Below, piece by piece: positions 1 through 12,064 of a stretch of 64,000 bases of DNA (position 1 is the first letter of the stretch; each line of letters starts with the position of its first letter). Position numbers and translations under genes: made by a program. Below the pieces are notes generated by a model. That model ran no database searches. It was given only the letters and a program-made list of their open reading frames with translations, and had not been told where the DNA came from. The stretch comes from Aristolochia californica (taxonomy: Eukaryota > Streptophyta > Magnoliopsida > Piperales > Aristolochiaceae), in the NCBI GenBank assembly GCA_029961685.1, contig JARWKL010000007.1, positions 16,749,013 to 16,813,012 of the forward strand. Reading direction: 5' to 3'.

Positions 1-2045
1 AGGAAATGACTTTTGGATTAGGAGTCAACACTCAGTTAAAAATCCCCCTGCCTCCCCCTTTTCCCGACGATTACAAAACCTGAGATATAAAAATGAAAAA
101 GTGCTTACAATACCTAAAAATTACAGACACTCTTTGGAATTATCTCTCTCTTCATTTGTGCATTGTGCATTTCCATTTCAGAGGTACACATTATTCTTAA
201 ATCAATACTTCGAGTACGGAAAATGAATCACAAATGAACAACAAAATGTAAAATTTTATAGTTGGATGTACGGAAAAAATTTAAAACAATAAAAAATAGA
301 TCACAACAAAATGAAAATTTTATAGTTGTTGTATGGAAAAAATTTAAAACAGTAAATAAAGTAAATAAAGAAAATTTATTCACACACCACAAATGAACAC
401 AAAAGTTTAGTTATCCAATTTTGGGAAATTCCACTAGTCCAACACTAATATCTTGAAATTTTACATGAAGGAGATTTTTTCTACACATGTTTTAAAAATG
501 GATATGCATGCTAGAAACATGTTAAAGATTCAAATGACCTATGGATCATAAGCTTTTAAAGAGAATAACAAACGCTCATTAAATTCTCAAGGGAACGTGC
601 GGTGGGATATTTGCCCGAGTCAAAGAAGCCATTATTTTGTCCATTTTCAAAAAGTTGACCTAAAAATCATAGATAATTGTCATTTGATTTTTCATGCATA
701 ACGGGCTATATTTTTGTTAGAAATGACTTAAGGATTGGAGGTCAACACTCAGTTAAAAATTGCCCGCTTCCCCCTTTTCCCGACGATTGCAACACATTAG
801 ATACAAAAACGAAAAAATGCTTACGGTCACTAAAAATTAAAGACACTCTTTGGAATTATGTCTCTCTACATTTGTGCATTGTGCATTTCAATTTTAGATG
901 TCCACTTTGTTCGTAAATCAGAACTTTGAGTTTTCACTCTCCCTTCATCCTGTAAACAGAAAAGGCAAATAGATCACAAGAAAATAAAAATTTTATAATT
1001 CATGTGTAGAAAAAATTTTAAAAAATAACTAATGTAAATAAAAAATATTTATTCATGCACCACAAATGAACACAAAATTTTTGTTATCCAAGTTTGGGAA
1101 ATTCCATTAGTCCAACCCTAATAGCTTGGAATTTTACATGAAGGAGCTTTTTTCTACGCATGTTTTAAAAATGGATATGCATGCTTGAAACATGTGAAAG
1201 ATTCAAATGACCTATGGATCCAAAGATTTTAAAGAGAATAAGAAACGCTCATTAAATTCTCAAGTGAACGTGCGGTGGGATATTTACCCGAGTCTAAAAT
1301 GTCATTATTTTGCCCATTTTCAAAAATTTGACGGAAGAATCATAGATGATTTTAAAGTGATTCATCATGCGTAACGGGCTATATTATTGTAAGAAATGAC
1401 ATATGGATTCCAATTCAACACTCAGTTAAAAATCCTCCCCACCCATTTTTCCCGACGATTGCAAAACCTGAGATATAAAAAAAAAAAAGAGCTTACAATC
1501 CCTAAAAACTATAGACAACCTTCGGAATTATCTCTCTCTACATTTGAGAATTGTGCTTTTCCATTTTAGATGTACAGTTTTTTCTTAAATCAAAACTTTG
1601 AGTTTTCACTCTCCCTTCATCGCGAAAAAAAAAGGCAAAAAGTTCACAACAAAATAAAATTTTTCTAGTTGATGTATGGAAAAAATTTATAACAATAAGA
1701 AATGTAAATAAAGAAAATTTATTCACACAACACAAATGAACACAAAAGTTTTGTTATCAAAGTTTGGGAAATTCCACTAGTTTAACTCTAATGGCTTGAA
1801 ATTTTACAAGAAAGAGATTTCTTGTACACAAGTTTTAAAAATGGATATGCATGTTTGAAACATCTTAAAGATACAAATGAGCTATGGATGCAAAGCTTTT
1901 AAAGAGAATAACTAATGCTCATTAAATTCTCAAGTGAACTTGCGGGGGGATATTTACTCGAGTCAAACATGCCACTATTTTGCCCATTAGCTAAAAGCTG
2001 ACATAATAATCATAGATGATTGTAAAGTGATTTATCATGCGTAAC
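1..2045 (+). repeat. Units A-B-C (starts: edge, 703, 1376)
   Basis: The first unit lacks only its first ~15 bases and is an A sub-variant with GTTTAGTTATCCAATTTT (near 405). The B unit at 703 has the GCTTCCCCC tract (near 767). The C unit at 1376 has GCGAAAAAAAAAGG (near 1622). The same A, B(GCTTCC), C(GCGAAA) trio returns at 35611-37592. Confidence 0.92.
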
Positions 2046-3394
2046 GGGCTATATTTTTGTAGGAAATGACTTTTGGATTGGGAGTCAACACTCAGTTAAA
2101 AATTCCCCGCCTCCCCCTTTTCCCGACGATTACAAAACCTTAGATATAAAAACGAAAAAGTGCTTACAATACCTAAAAATTACAGACACTCTTTGGAATT
2201 ATCTCTCTCTACATTTGTGCATTGTGCATTTCCATTTTAGATGTACACATTTTTCTTAAATCAAAACTTCGAGTTTTTCGCTCTCCCTTCTTCCCGTAAA
2301 AAAAAAAAAAGGCAAATAGATCACAACAAAATGAAAATTTTAAAGTTGTTGTACGGAAAAAATTTAAAACAATAAAAAAAGTAAATAAAGAAAATTTATT
2401 CACACACCACAAATGAACACAAAAGTTTAGTTATCCAATTTTGGGAAATTCCACTAGTCCAACACTAATAGCTTGGAATTTTACATGAAGGTGATTTTTT
2501 CTACACATGTTTTAAACATGGATGTACATGCTTGAAACATGTTAAAGATTCAAATGATCTATGGATCCAAAGCTTTTAAAGAGAATAACAAACACTCATT
2601 AAATTCTCAAGTGAACGTGCGGTGGGATATTTACTTGAGTCTAACAAGTCATTATTTTGCCCATTTTAAGAAATTTGACCTAACAACCAGAGATGATTGT
2701 AAAGTGATTTATCAAGCGTAACGGGCTATATTTTTGTAATAAATGACTTATGGATTGTAATTCAACACTCAGTTAAAATTCCTCCACCACCCATTTTTCC
2801 CGACGATTTCAAAACCTGAGATATAACAACTAAAAAGACCTTACAATCCCTAAAAATTATAGGCACTCTTCGGAATTATCTCTCTCTACATTTGTGCATT
2901 GAGCTTTTCCATTTTAGATGTAGACTTTTTTCTTAAATCAAAACTTTGAGTTTTCGTTCTCCCTTCATCCCGAAAACAAAAAAGGCGAAAAGCTTATTAC
3001 AAAATAAAAATTTTATAGTTGATCTATGGAAAAAATTTAAAACAATAAAAAATGGAAATTTAGAAAATTTATTCACACAATACAAATGAACACAAAAGTT
3101 TTGTTATCCAAGTTTGAGAAATTCCACTAGTTTAACCCTAATAGCTTAGAATTTTACAAGAAAGAGATTTCTTCTACACATGTTTTAAAAATGGATATGC
3201 ATGTTTGAAACATGTTAAAGATGCAAATGAGCTATGGATGCAAAGATTTTAAAGAGAATAACAAATGCTCATTAAATTCTCAAGTGAACTTGCGGTGGGA
3301 TATTTACTCGAGTCAAACATGCCATTATTTTGTCCATTTACAAAAATCTGACATAATAATCATAGATATTTTAAAGTGATTTATCATGCGTGAC
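2046..3394 (+). repeat. Hybrid A/B unit 2046 and C unit 2723
   Basis: Unit 2046 begins as the A sub-variant with TTTAGTTATCCAATTTT, then switches near 2468 to a B end (GAGTCTAACAAGTC near 2637), so the next unit is C. Its end also shares GGATGTACATGC and ATGATCTATGG with unit 38268. The C unit at 2723 has CATTGAGCTTTTCC, GTAGACTTTTTTC and AAATTTAGAAAATTT, matching units 23478 and 38940. Confidence 0.88.
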
Positions 3395-6080
3395 GGGCTA
3401 TATTTTTACAAAAAATGACTTTTGGATTGGGAGTCAACACTCAGTTAAAAATCCCCCGCCTGCCCCTTTTCCCGACGATTGAAAAACCTAAGATATTAAA
3501 ATGAAAAAGTGTTTACAATCCCTAAAAATTACAGACACTCTTTGGAATTACCTCTCTCTACACTTGTGCGTGTTGCATTTCCATTTTAGATGTACACATT
3601 TTTCTTAAATCAAAACTTCGAGTTTTTCCCTCTCCTTCATCCCATAAAAAAAACAGGTAAATAGATCACAACAAAATGAAAATTTTATAGTTGATGTACG
3701 AAAAAAATTTAAAACTATAAAAAAAGTAAATAAAGAAAATTTATTCACACACCACAAATGAACAGAAAAGTTTTGTTATCCAAGTTTGGGAAATTCCACT
3801 AGTCCAACACTAATATCTTGGAATTTTACATGAAGGAGATTTTTTCTACACATGTTTTAAAAATGGATATGCATGCTAGAAACATGTTAAAGATTCAAAT
3901 GACCTATGGATCCAAAGCTTTTAAAAGAGAATAACAAACGCTCATTAAATTCTCATGTGAACGTGCAGTGGGATATTTGCCCGAGTGAAACAAGCCATTT
4001 TCTTGCCCATGTTCAAAAAGTTGACCTAACAATCATAGATGATTGTAAAGTGATTAGTCATGCGTAACTGGCTATATTTTATTAAGAAATAACTTATGGA
4101 TTGGAAGTCAACACTCAGTTACAAATAGCCCACCTCCCCCTTTTCCCGACGATTGCAAACCATTAGATATAAAAACGAAAAAGTGCTTACGGTCCTTAAA
4201 AATTACAGACACTGTTTGGAATTATCTGTCTACATTTGTGCACTGTGCATTTCTATTTTACATGTACACTTTTTTCATAAATCAGAACTTTGAGTTTTCG
4301 CTCTCCTTTCTTCTCGTAAAAAGAAAAGGCAAATAGATCACAACAAAATAAAAATTTTAAAGTTGATGTGTGGAAAAATTTTTAAACAATAACTAATGAA
4401 AATAAAAAATATTTAATCACACACCACAAATGAACCAAAAATTTTTGTTATCCAAGTTTGGGAAATTCCATTAGTCCAACCCCAGTAGCTTGGAATTTTA
4501 CATGAAGGAGCTTTCTTCTACACGTGTTAAAAATGGATATGCATGCTTGAAAGATGTTAAAAATTCAAATGACCTATGGATCCAAAGCTTTTAAAGAGAA
4601 TAAGAAACGATCATTAAATTCTCAAGTGAATGTGCGGTGGGATATTTACCCGAGTCCAACAAGTCATTATTTTGCCCATTTTCAAAAATTTGACCTAACA
4701 ATCATAGATGATTGTAAAGTGATTTTTCTTGCGTAATGGGCTATATGTTTGTAAGAAATGACTTATGGATTGCAATTCAACACTCAGTTAAAAATCCACC
4801 GCCACCCATTTTTCCCGACGATTGAAAAACCTGAGATATAAAAACTAAAAAGAGCTTACAATCCCTAAAAAATAGAGACACTCTTCGGAATTATCTGTCT
4901 CTAGATTTGTGCATTGTGCATTTCCATTTTAGATGTAGACTTTTTTCTTAAATCAAAACTTTGAGTTTTCGCTCTCCCTTCATCCCGAAAACAAAAAAGG
5001 CAAAAATTTCACAACAAAATGAAAACTTTATAGTTGATGTACGAAAAAAATTTGAAACAATAAAAAAATTAAATAAATAAAATTAATTCACACACCACAA
5101 ATGAACACAAAAGTTTGGTTATCCAAGTTTTGGAAATTCCATTAGTCCAACCCTAATAGCTTAGAATTTTACATGAAGGACATTTTTTCTACACATGTTT
5201 AAAAAATGGATATGCATGCTTGAAACATGTTAAAGATTCAAATGACCTATGGATCCAAAGCTTTTAAAGAGAATAACACACGCTCATTAAATTCTCAAGT
5301 GAAGTGCGGTAGGATATTTACTCGAGTCTAACAAGTCATTATTTTGCCCATTTCCAAAAATTTGACCTAACAATCATAGATGATTGTAAAGTGATTTATC
5401 ATGCGTAACGGGCTATATTTTTGCAAGAAATGACTTACGGATTGCAATTCAAGACTCAGTTAAAAATCCTCTACCACCCATTTTTCCCGACGATTGGAAA
5501 ACCTGAGATATAAAAACTAAAAAGAGCTTACAATCCCTAAAAGTTACAGACACTCTTCGGAATTATCTCTCTCTACATTTGTGCATTGTGCTTTTCCATT
5601 TTAGATGTACATTTTTTTCTTAAATCAAAACTTTAGTTTTCGCTCTCCCTTCTTCCCGAAAACAAAAAAGGCAAAAAGCTCACAACAAAATAAAAATTTT
5701 ATAATTGATTTATGGAAAAATTTTAAAACAAAAAAAATTTAAATAAAGAAAATTTATTCACACAACACAAATGAACACAAAAATTTTGTTATCCAAGTTT
5801 GGGAAATTCCACTAGTTTAACCCTAATTGCTTGGAATTTTACAAGAAAGAGATTTCTACTACACATGTTTTAAAAATGGATATGCATGTTTGAAACATGT
5901 TAAAGATGCAAATGAGCTATGGACACAAAGCTTTTAAAGGGAATAACAAACACTCATTAAATTCTCAAGTGAACTTGCGGTGGGATACTTACCCGACTCA
6001 AACATGCCATTATTTTGCCCATTTGCAAAAAGCTAACATAATAATCATAGATGATTGTAAAGTGATTTATCAGTGTTAAC
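3395..6080 (+). repeat. Units A-B-C/B-C (3395, 4069, 4738, 5410)
   Basis: A at 3395 has GTGCGTGTTGCATTTCC. B at 4069 starts with ATTAAGAAATAAC instead of GTAAGAAATGAC. Unit 4738 starts as C and turns into A/B-like sequence between about 5020 and 5150, ending as B, which fits the C unit that follows at 5410. Unit 5410 ends in ATCAGTGTTAACGGG, a tail variant of the CAGTC group. Confidence 0.88.
3850..3887. other. Inverted repeat ACATGTTT/AAACATGT (example)
   Basis: Eight-base perfect arms (3850-3857 and 3880-3887) flank a 22-nt loop that itself contains the palindromes ATGCAT and GCATGC. The element is present in most units of all three classes, about 170 bp before each unit end. It could extrude a hairpin; a function is not shown. 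Confidence 0.8.
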
Positions 6081-8042
6081 GGGCTATATTTTTGTAAGAA
6101 ATGACTTTTGGATTGGGAGTCAACACTCAATTAAAAATTCCCCGCCTCCCCCTTTTCCAGACGATTGCAAAACCTGAGATATAAAAACGAAAAAGTGCTT
6201 ACAATCCCTAAAAATTACAGAGACTCTTTGGAATTATCTCTCTCAACATTTGAGCATTGTGCTTTTCCATTTTAGATGTACACATTTTTCTTAAATCATA
6301 ACTTCGAGTTTTTTGCTCTCCCTTCCTCCCGTAAACAAAAAAGGCAAATAGATGCCAACAAAATGAAAATTTTATAGAGTATGTACGGAAAAAATTTAAA
6401 ACATTAAAAAAAGTATATAAAGAAAATTTATTCACACACCACAAATGAACGCAAAAGTTTTGTTACCCAAGATTGTGAAATTCCACTGGTCCAACACTAA
6501 TATCTTGGAATTTTACATGAAGGAGATTTTTTCTACACATGTTTTAAAAATGGATATGCATGCTAGAAACATGGTAAGGATTCAAATGACCTATGGGTCC
6601 AAAACTTTTAAAGAGAATAACAAACGCTCATTAAATTCTCAAGTGAACGTGCGATGGGATATTTTCCTGAGTCAAACATGTGATTTGTCATGCGTAACGG
6701 GCTATATTTTTATATGAAATGACTTATGGATTGGAAGTCAACACTCAGTTAAAAATTGACCGCCTCCCCCTTTTCCAGACGATTGCAAAACCATAGATAT
6801 AAAAATGAAAAAGGGCTTACGATCCCTAAAAATTACAGACACTCTTTGAAATTATCTCTCTCTATATTTGTGCATTGTGCATTTCCATTTTAGATGTACA
6901 CTTTTTTTTTAAATCAAAACTTTGAGTTTTCGCTCTCCCTTCATCCCGTAAATAGAAAAGGCAAATAGATCACAGTAAAATAAAAATTTTATAGTTGATG
7001 CGTGGAAAAAATTTAAAAAAATAATTAATTTAAATAAAAAATATTTATTCACACACCACAAATGAACACAAAAGTTTTGTTATCCAAGTTTTGGAAATTC
7101 TATTAGTCCAACCCTAATAGCTTGGAATTTTACATGAAGGAGATTTTTTCTACACATGTTTTAAAAATGGATATGCATGCTATAAACATGTTAATGATTC
7201 AAATGACTTATGGATCCAAGGCTTTTAAAGAGAATAACAAACGCTCATTAAATTCTCAAGTGAACGTGAGGTGGGATATTTACCCGAGTCTAACAAGTCA
7301 TTATTTTGCCCATTTTCAAAAATTTGACCTAACAATCATAGATGATTGTAAAGTGATTTATCATGTGTACCAGGCTATATTTTTGTAAGAAATGACTTAT
7401 GGATTGCAACTCAACACTCAGTTAAAAATCCTCCCCCACCATTTTTCTCGACGATTGCAAAATTTGAGATATAAAAACTAAAAAGAGCTTACAATTCCTA
7501 AAAATTACCGACACTCTTAGGAATTATCTTTCTCTACATTTGTGCAATGTGCTTTTCCATTTTAAATGTACACTTTTTCTTCAATCGATACTTTGACTTT
7601 TCGCTCTCCCTTCATCCCGAAAACAAAAAAGGCAAAAAGCTCACAATAAAATAAAATTTTTATAGTTAATGTATGGAAAAATTTTAAAACAATAACAAAT
7701 GTAAAGAAAGAAAATTTATTCAGACAACACAAATGAACACAAAAGTTTTGTTATCCTAGTTTGGGAAATTCCACTAGTCCAACACTAATATCTTGGAATT
7801 TTACATGAGGGAGATTTTTTCTACACTTGTTTCAAAAATGGATATGCATGCTAGAAACATGTTAAAGAATAAAATGACCTATGGATCCAAAGCTTTTAAA
7901 GAGAATAACAAATGCTCATTAAATTCTCAAGTGAACGTGCGGTAGGAAATTTGCCCGAGTGAAACAAGCCATTGTTTTGCCCATTTTCAAAAAGTTGACC
8001 TATCAATCATTGATGATTGTAAAGAGATTTATCAGTCTTAAC
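6081..8042 (+). repeat. Units A-B-C/A (6081, 6699, 7372)
   Basis: A at 6081 is only 618 bp because about 54 bp are missing near 6680. It carries GAACGCAAAAGTTTTGTTACCC-like sequence, shared with unit 15426. B at 6699 is ordinary. Unit 7372 is C up to about 7735 (CAGACAACACAAAT), then A-like (CCACTAGTCCAACACTAA near 7770), with a C-type tail ATCAGTCTTAACGG. Confidence 0.87.
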
Positions 8043-9390
8043 GGACTATATTTTTGTAGGAAATGACTTTTGGATTGGGAGTCAACATTCAGTTAAAAAT
8101 CCCCCACCCCCCCCTTTTTCCGACGATTACAAAACCTGAGATATAGAAATGAAAAAGTGCTTACAATACCTAAAAATTACAGACACTCTTTGGAATTATC
8201 TCTCTCTACATTTGTGCATTGTGCATTTCCGTTTTAGATGTACACATTTTTCTTAAATCAAAACTTTGAGTTTTTCGTTCTCCCTTCATCCCGTAAACAA
8301 AAAAGGCAAATAGATCACAACAAAATGAAAATTTTATAGTTGTTGAACGGAAGAAATTAAAAATAATAAAAAAATTAAATAAACAAAATTTATTCACACA
8401 CGACAAATGAACACAAAAGTTTAGTTATCCAATTTTTGGAAATTCCACTAGTCCTACACTAATATCTTGGAATTTTACATGAAGAAGAATTTTTCTACAC
8501 ATGTTTTAAAAATGGATATGCATGCTAGAAACATGTTAAAGATTCAAATGACCTATGGATCCAAAGCTTTTAAAGAGAATAACAAACGCCCATTAAATTC
8601 TCAAGTGAACGTGCAGTGGGAAATTTGCCCGTGTTAAACAAGCCATTATTTTGCCCAGTTTCAAAATGTTGACCTAACAATCATTGATGATTATAAAGTG
8701 ATTTGTCTTGTGTAATGGGCCATATTTTTTTAAGAAATGACTTATGGATTGCAATTCAACACTCAGTTAAAAATCCTCTGCCACCCATTTTTCCTGATAA
8801 TTGCAAAACCTGAGATATAAAAACTAAAAAGAGCTTACAATCCCTAAAAATTTCTGACACTCTTCGGAATTATCTCTCTCTACATTTGTTCATTGTGCTT
8901 TTCCATTTTAGATCTACTCTTTTTTCTTAAATCAAAACTTTGAGTTTTCGCTCTCCCTTCGTCCCGAAAACAAAAAAGGCAAAAAGCTCACAAAGAAATA
9001 AAAATTTTATAGTTGATGTATGGAAAAAATTTAAAACAATAACAAATGTAAATAAAGAAAATTTATTCACACAACACAAATAAACACAAAAGTTTTGGTA
9101 TCCAAGTTTGGGAAATTCCACTAGTTTAACCCTAACAGCTTGCAAATTTATTAGAAAGAGATTTCTTCCACACATGTTTTAAAAATGGATGTGCATGTAT
9201 GAAACATGTTAAAGATGCAAATGAGCTATGGATGCAAATCTTTTAAACAGAATAAAAAACACTCATTATATTCTCAAGTGAACTTGTGGTGGGATATTTA
9301 CCCGGAGTCAGACTTGCAATTATTTTGCCCATTTGCAAAAAGCTGACATAATAATCATAGATGATTGAAAAGTGTTTTATCATGCGTAAC
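8043..9390 (+). repeat. Units A-C (8043, 8717)
   Basis: A at 8043 is the TTTAGTTATCC sub-variant. It keeps an A-type end (GCCCGTGTTAAACAAGCC) yet is followed by C, breaking the usual rule. The C at 8717 carries TTTTTTTTAAGAAATG at its start, GATAATTGC, GATCTACTC and AAAGAAATAAA. This set marks the C2 sub-variant also found at 18117, 30934, 44146 and 50761. Confidence 0.87.
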
Positions 9391-12064
9391 GGGCTATATT
9401 TTGTAAGAAATGACTTTTGGATTGGGTGTCAACATTCGGATAAAAATCCCCCGCCTCCCCCTTTTTCCCAATGATTGCAAAGCCTGAGATATAAATACGA
9501 AAAAGTGCTTACAATCCCTAAAAATTACAGACACTCTTTGGAATTATCTCTCTCTACATTTGTACATTGTGCAATTTCATTTTAGATGTACACATTTTTC
9601 TTAAATCAAAACTTCGAGTTTTTCGCTCTCCCTTCATCCCGTAAACAAAAAAGGCAAATAGATCACAGCAAAATGAAAATTTTATAGTTGATGTACGGAA
9701 AAAATTTAAAACTATTAAAAAAGTAAATAAAGAAAATTTATTCACACACCACAAATGAACAAAAGTTTTGTTATCCAAGTTTGGGAAATTCCACTAGTCC
9801 AACACTAATATCTTGGAATTTTACACGAAGGAGATTTCTTCTACACATGTTTTAAAAATGGATATGCATGCTCGAAACATGTTAAAGATTCGAATGACCT
9901 ATGGATCCAAAAATTTTAAAGGGAATGACAAATGCTCATTAAATTCTCAAGTGAACGTGCTGTGGGATATTTGACCGAGTCAAAAAAGCCATTATTTTGC
10001 GAATTTTCAAAAAGTTGACCGAACAATCATAGATGATTGTAAAGTGATTTGTCATGCGAATGGGCTATATTTTTGTTAGAAATGGCTTATGGATTGGAAA
10101 TCAACACTCAGGTAAAAATTGCCCGCCTCCCCCTTTTCCCGACGATTGTAAAACATTAGATACAAAAACGAAAAAGTGCTTACGGTCCCTAAAAATTAAT
10201 GAAACTTTTTGGAATTATCTCTCTCTACATTTGTTCATTGTACATTTCCATTTTAGATGCGTAAATCAAAACTTTGAGTTTTTGTTCTCCCTTCATCCCG
10301 TAAACAGAAAAGGCAAATAGATCACAACAAAATAAAAATTTTATACTTGATGTGAGGAAAAAATTTAAAACAATAACTAATGTAAATAAAAAATATTTAT
10401 TCACAAGCCACAAATGATCACAAATGTTTTGTTTTCCAAGTTTGGGAAATTTCATTAGTCCAACCCTAATAGCTTGGAATTTTACATGCAGGAGATATTT
10501 TCTACACATGTTTTAAAAATGGATATGCATGCTTGAAACATGTTAATGATTAAAATGACCTATGGATCCAAATCTTTTAAAGAGAATAACAACCGCTCAT
10601 TAAATTCTCAAGTGAACGTGCGGTGGGATATATACCTGAGTCTAACTTGTCATTATTTTGCCCATATTAGAAAATTTGACCTAACAATCATAGAAGATTG
10701 TAAAGTGATTTATCATGCGTAACGGGCTATATTTTTGTAAGAAATGACTTATGGATTGCAATTCAACACTCGGTTAAAAATGCTCTGCCACCCATTTTTT
10801 TCGACGATTACAAAACCAGAGATATAAAAACTAAAAAGATCTTACAATCCCTAAAAATTACAGACACTTTTTGGAATTATCTCTCTCTACATTTGTGCAT
10901 TGTGCTTTTCCATTTTGGACGTACACTTTTTTTTTAAATCAGAACTTTGTGTTTTCGCTCACCTTTCATCCCGTAAACAGAAAAGGCAAATAGATCAGAA
11001 CAAAAAAAAATTTCATAATTCATGTGTGGAAAAATTTTTAAACAATAACTAATTTAAATAAAAAATATTTATTCACACACCACAAATGAATACAAAAGTT
11101 TTGTTATCCAAGTTTGGGAAATTCCATTAGTCCAACCCTAATAGCTTGGAATTTTACATGAAGGAGCTTTTTTCTGCACATATTTTAAAAATGGATATGC
11201 ATGCTTGAAACATGTTAAAGATTCAAAGACCTATGGATCCAAAGAGTTTAAAGAGAATAAGAAATGCTCATTAAATTCTCAAGTGAATGTGCAGTGGGAT
11301 ATTTATTTGAGTCTAACAAGTCATTATTTTGCCCATTTTCAAAAATTTGATGTAACAATCATAGATGATTGTAAAGTGATTCACCATGCGTAACGGGCAA
11401 TATTTTTGTAAGAAATGACTTATGTATTGCAATTCAACACTCAGTTAAAAATCCTCCACCACCCATTTTTCCTGACTATTGCAAAACTTGAGATATAAAA
11501 ACTAAAAAGAGCTCACAATCCCTAAAAACTACAGCCACTCTTCGGAATTATCTCTCTCTACATTTGTGCATTGTGCTTTTCCATTTTAGATGTACACTTT
11601 TTTCTTAAATAAAAACTTTGAATTTTCGCTATCCCTTCAACGCGAAAAAAAAGGCAAAAAGCTCACAACAAAATAAAAATTTTATAGTTGATGTATGGAA
11701 AAAATTTAAAACAATAACAAATGTAAATAAAGAAAATTTATTCACACAACACAAATGAACACAAAACTATTGTTATCCAAGTTTGGGAAATTCCACTAGT
11801 TTAACCCTAATAGCTTAAAATTTTACATGAAAGAGATTTCTTCTACACAAATTTTAAAAATGGATATGCATGTTTGAAACATGTTGAAGATGCAAATGAG
11901 CTATGGATGCAAAGCTTTTAAAGAGAATAATTAACGCTCATTAAATTCTCAAGTGAACTTGCGGTGGGATATTTGCATGAGTCAAACATGCCATTATTTT
12001 GCCCATTAGCAAAAAGCTAACATAATAATCATAGATGATTGTAAAGTGATTTATCATGCGTAAC
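9391..12064 (+). repeat. Units A-B-C/B-C (9391, 10062, 10724, 11395)
   Basis: A at 9391 has GGATTGGGTGTCAACATTCGG, like units 18789 and 31607. B at 10062 has CTCAGGTAAAAATTGCCC and lacks ~10 bp at 10259. Unit 10724 starts as C (GATCTTAC, TTGGACGTACAC) and becomes B by about 10945; its 5' part matches unit 46108. C at 11395 has CCTCCACCACCC and ACGCGAAAAAAAAGG, like unit 34969. Confidence 0.87.
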
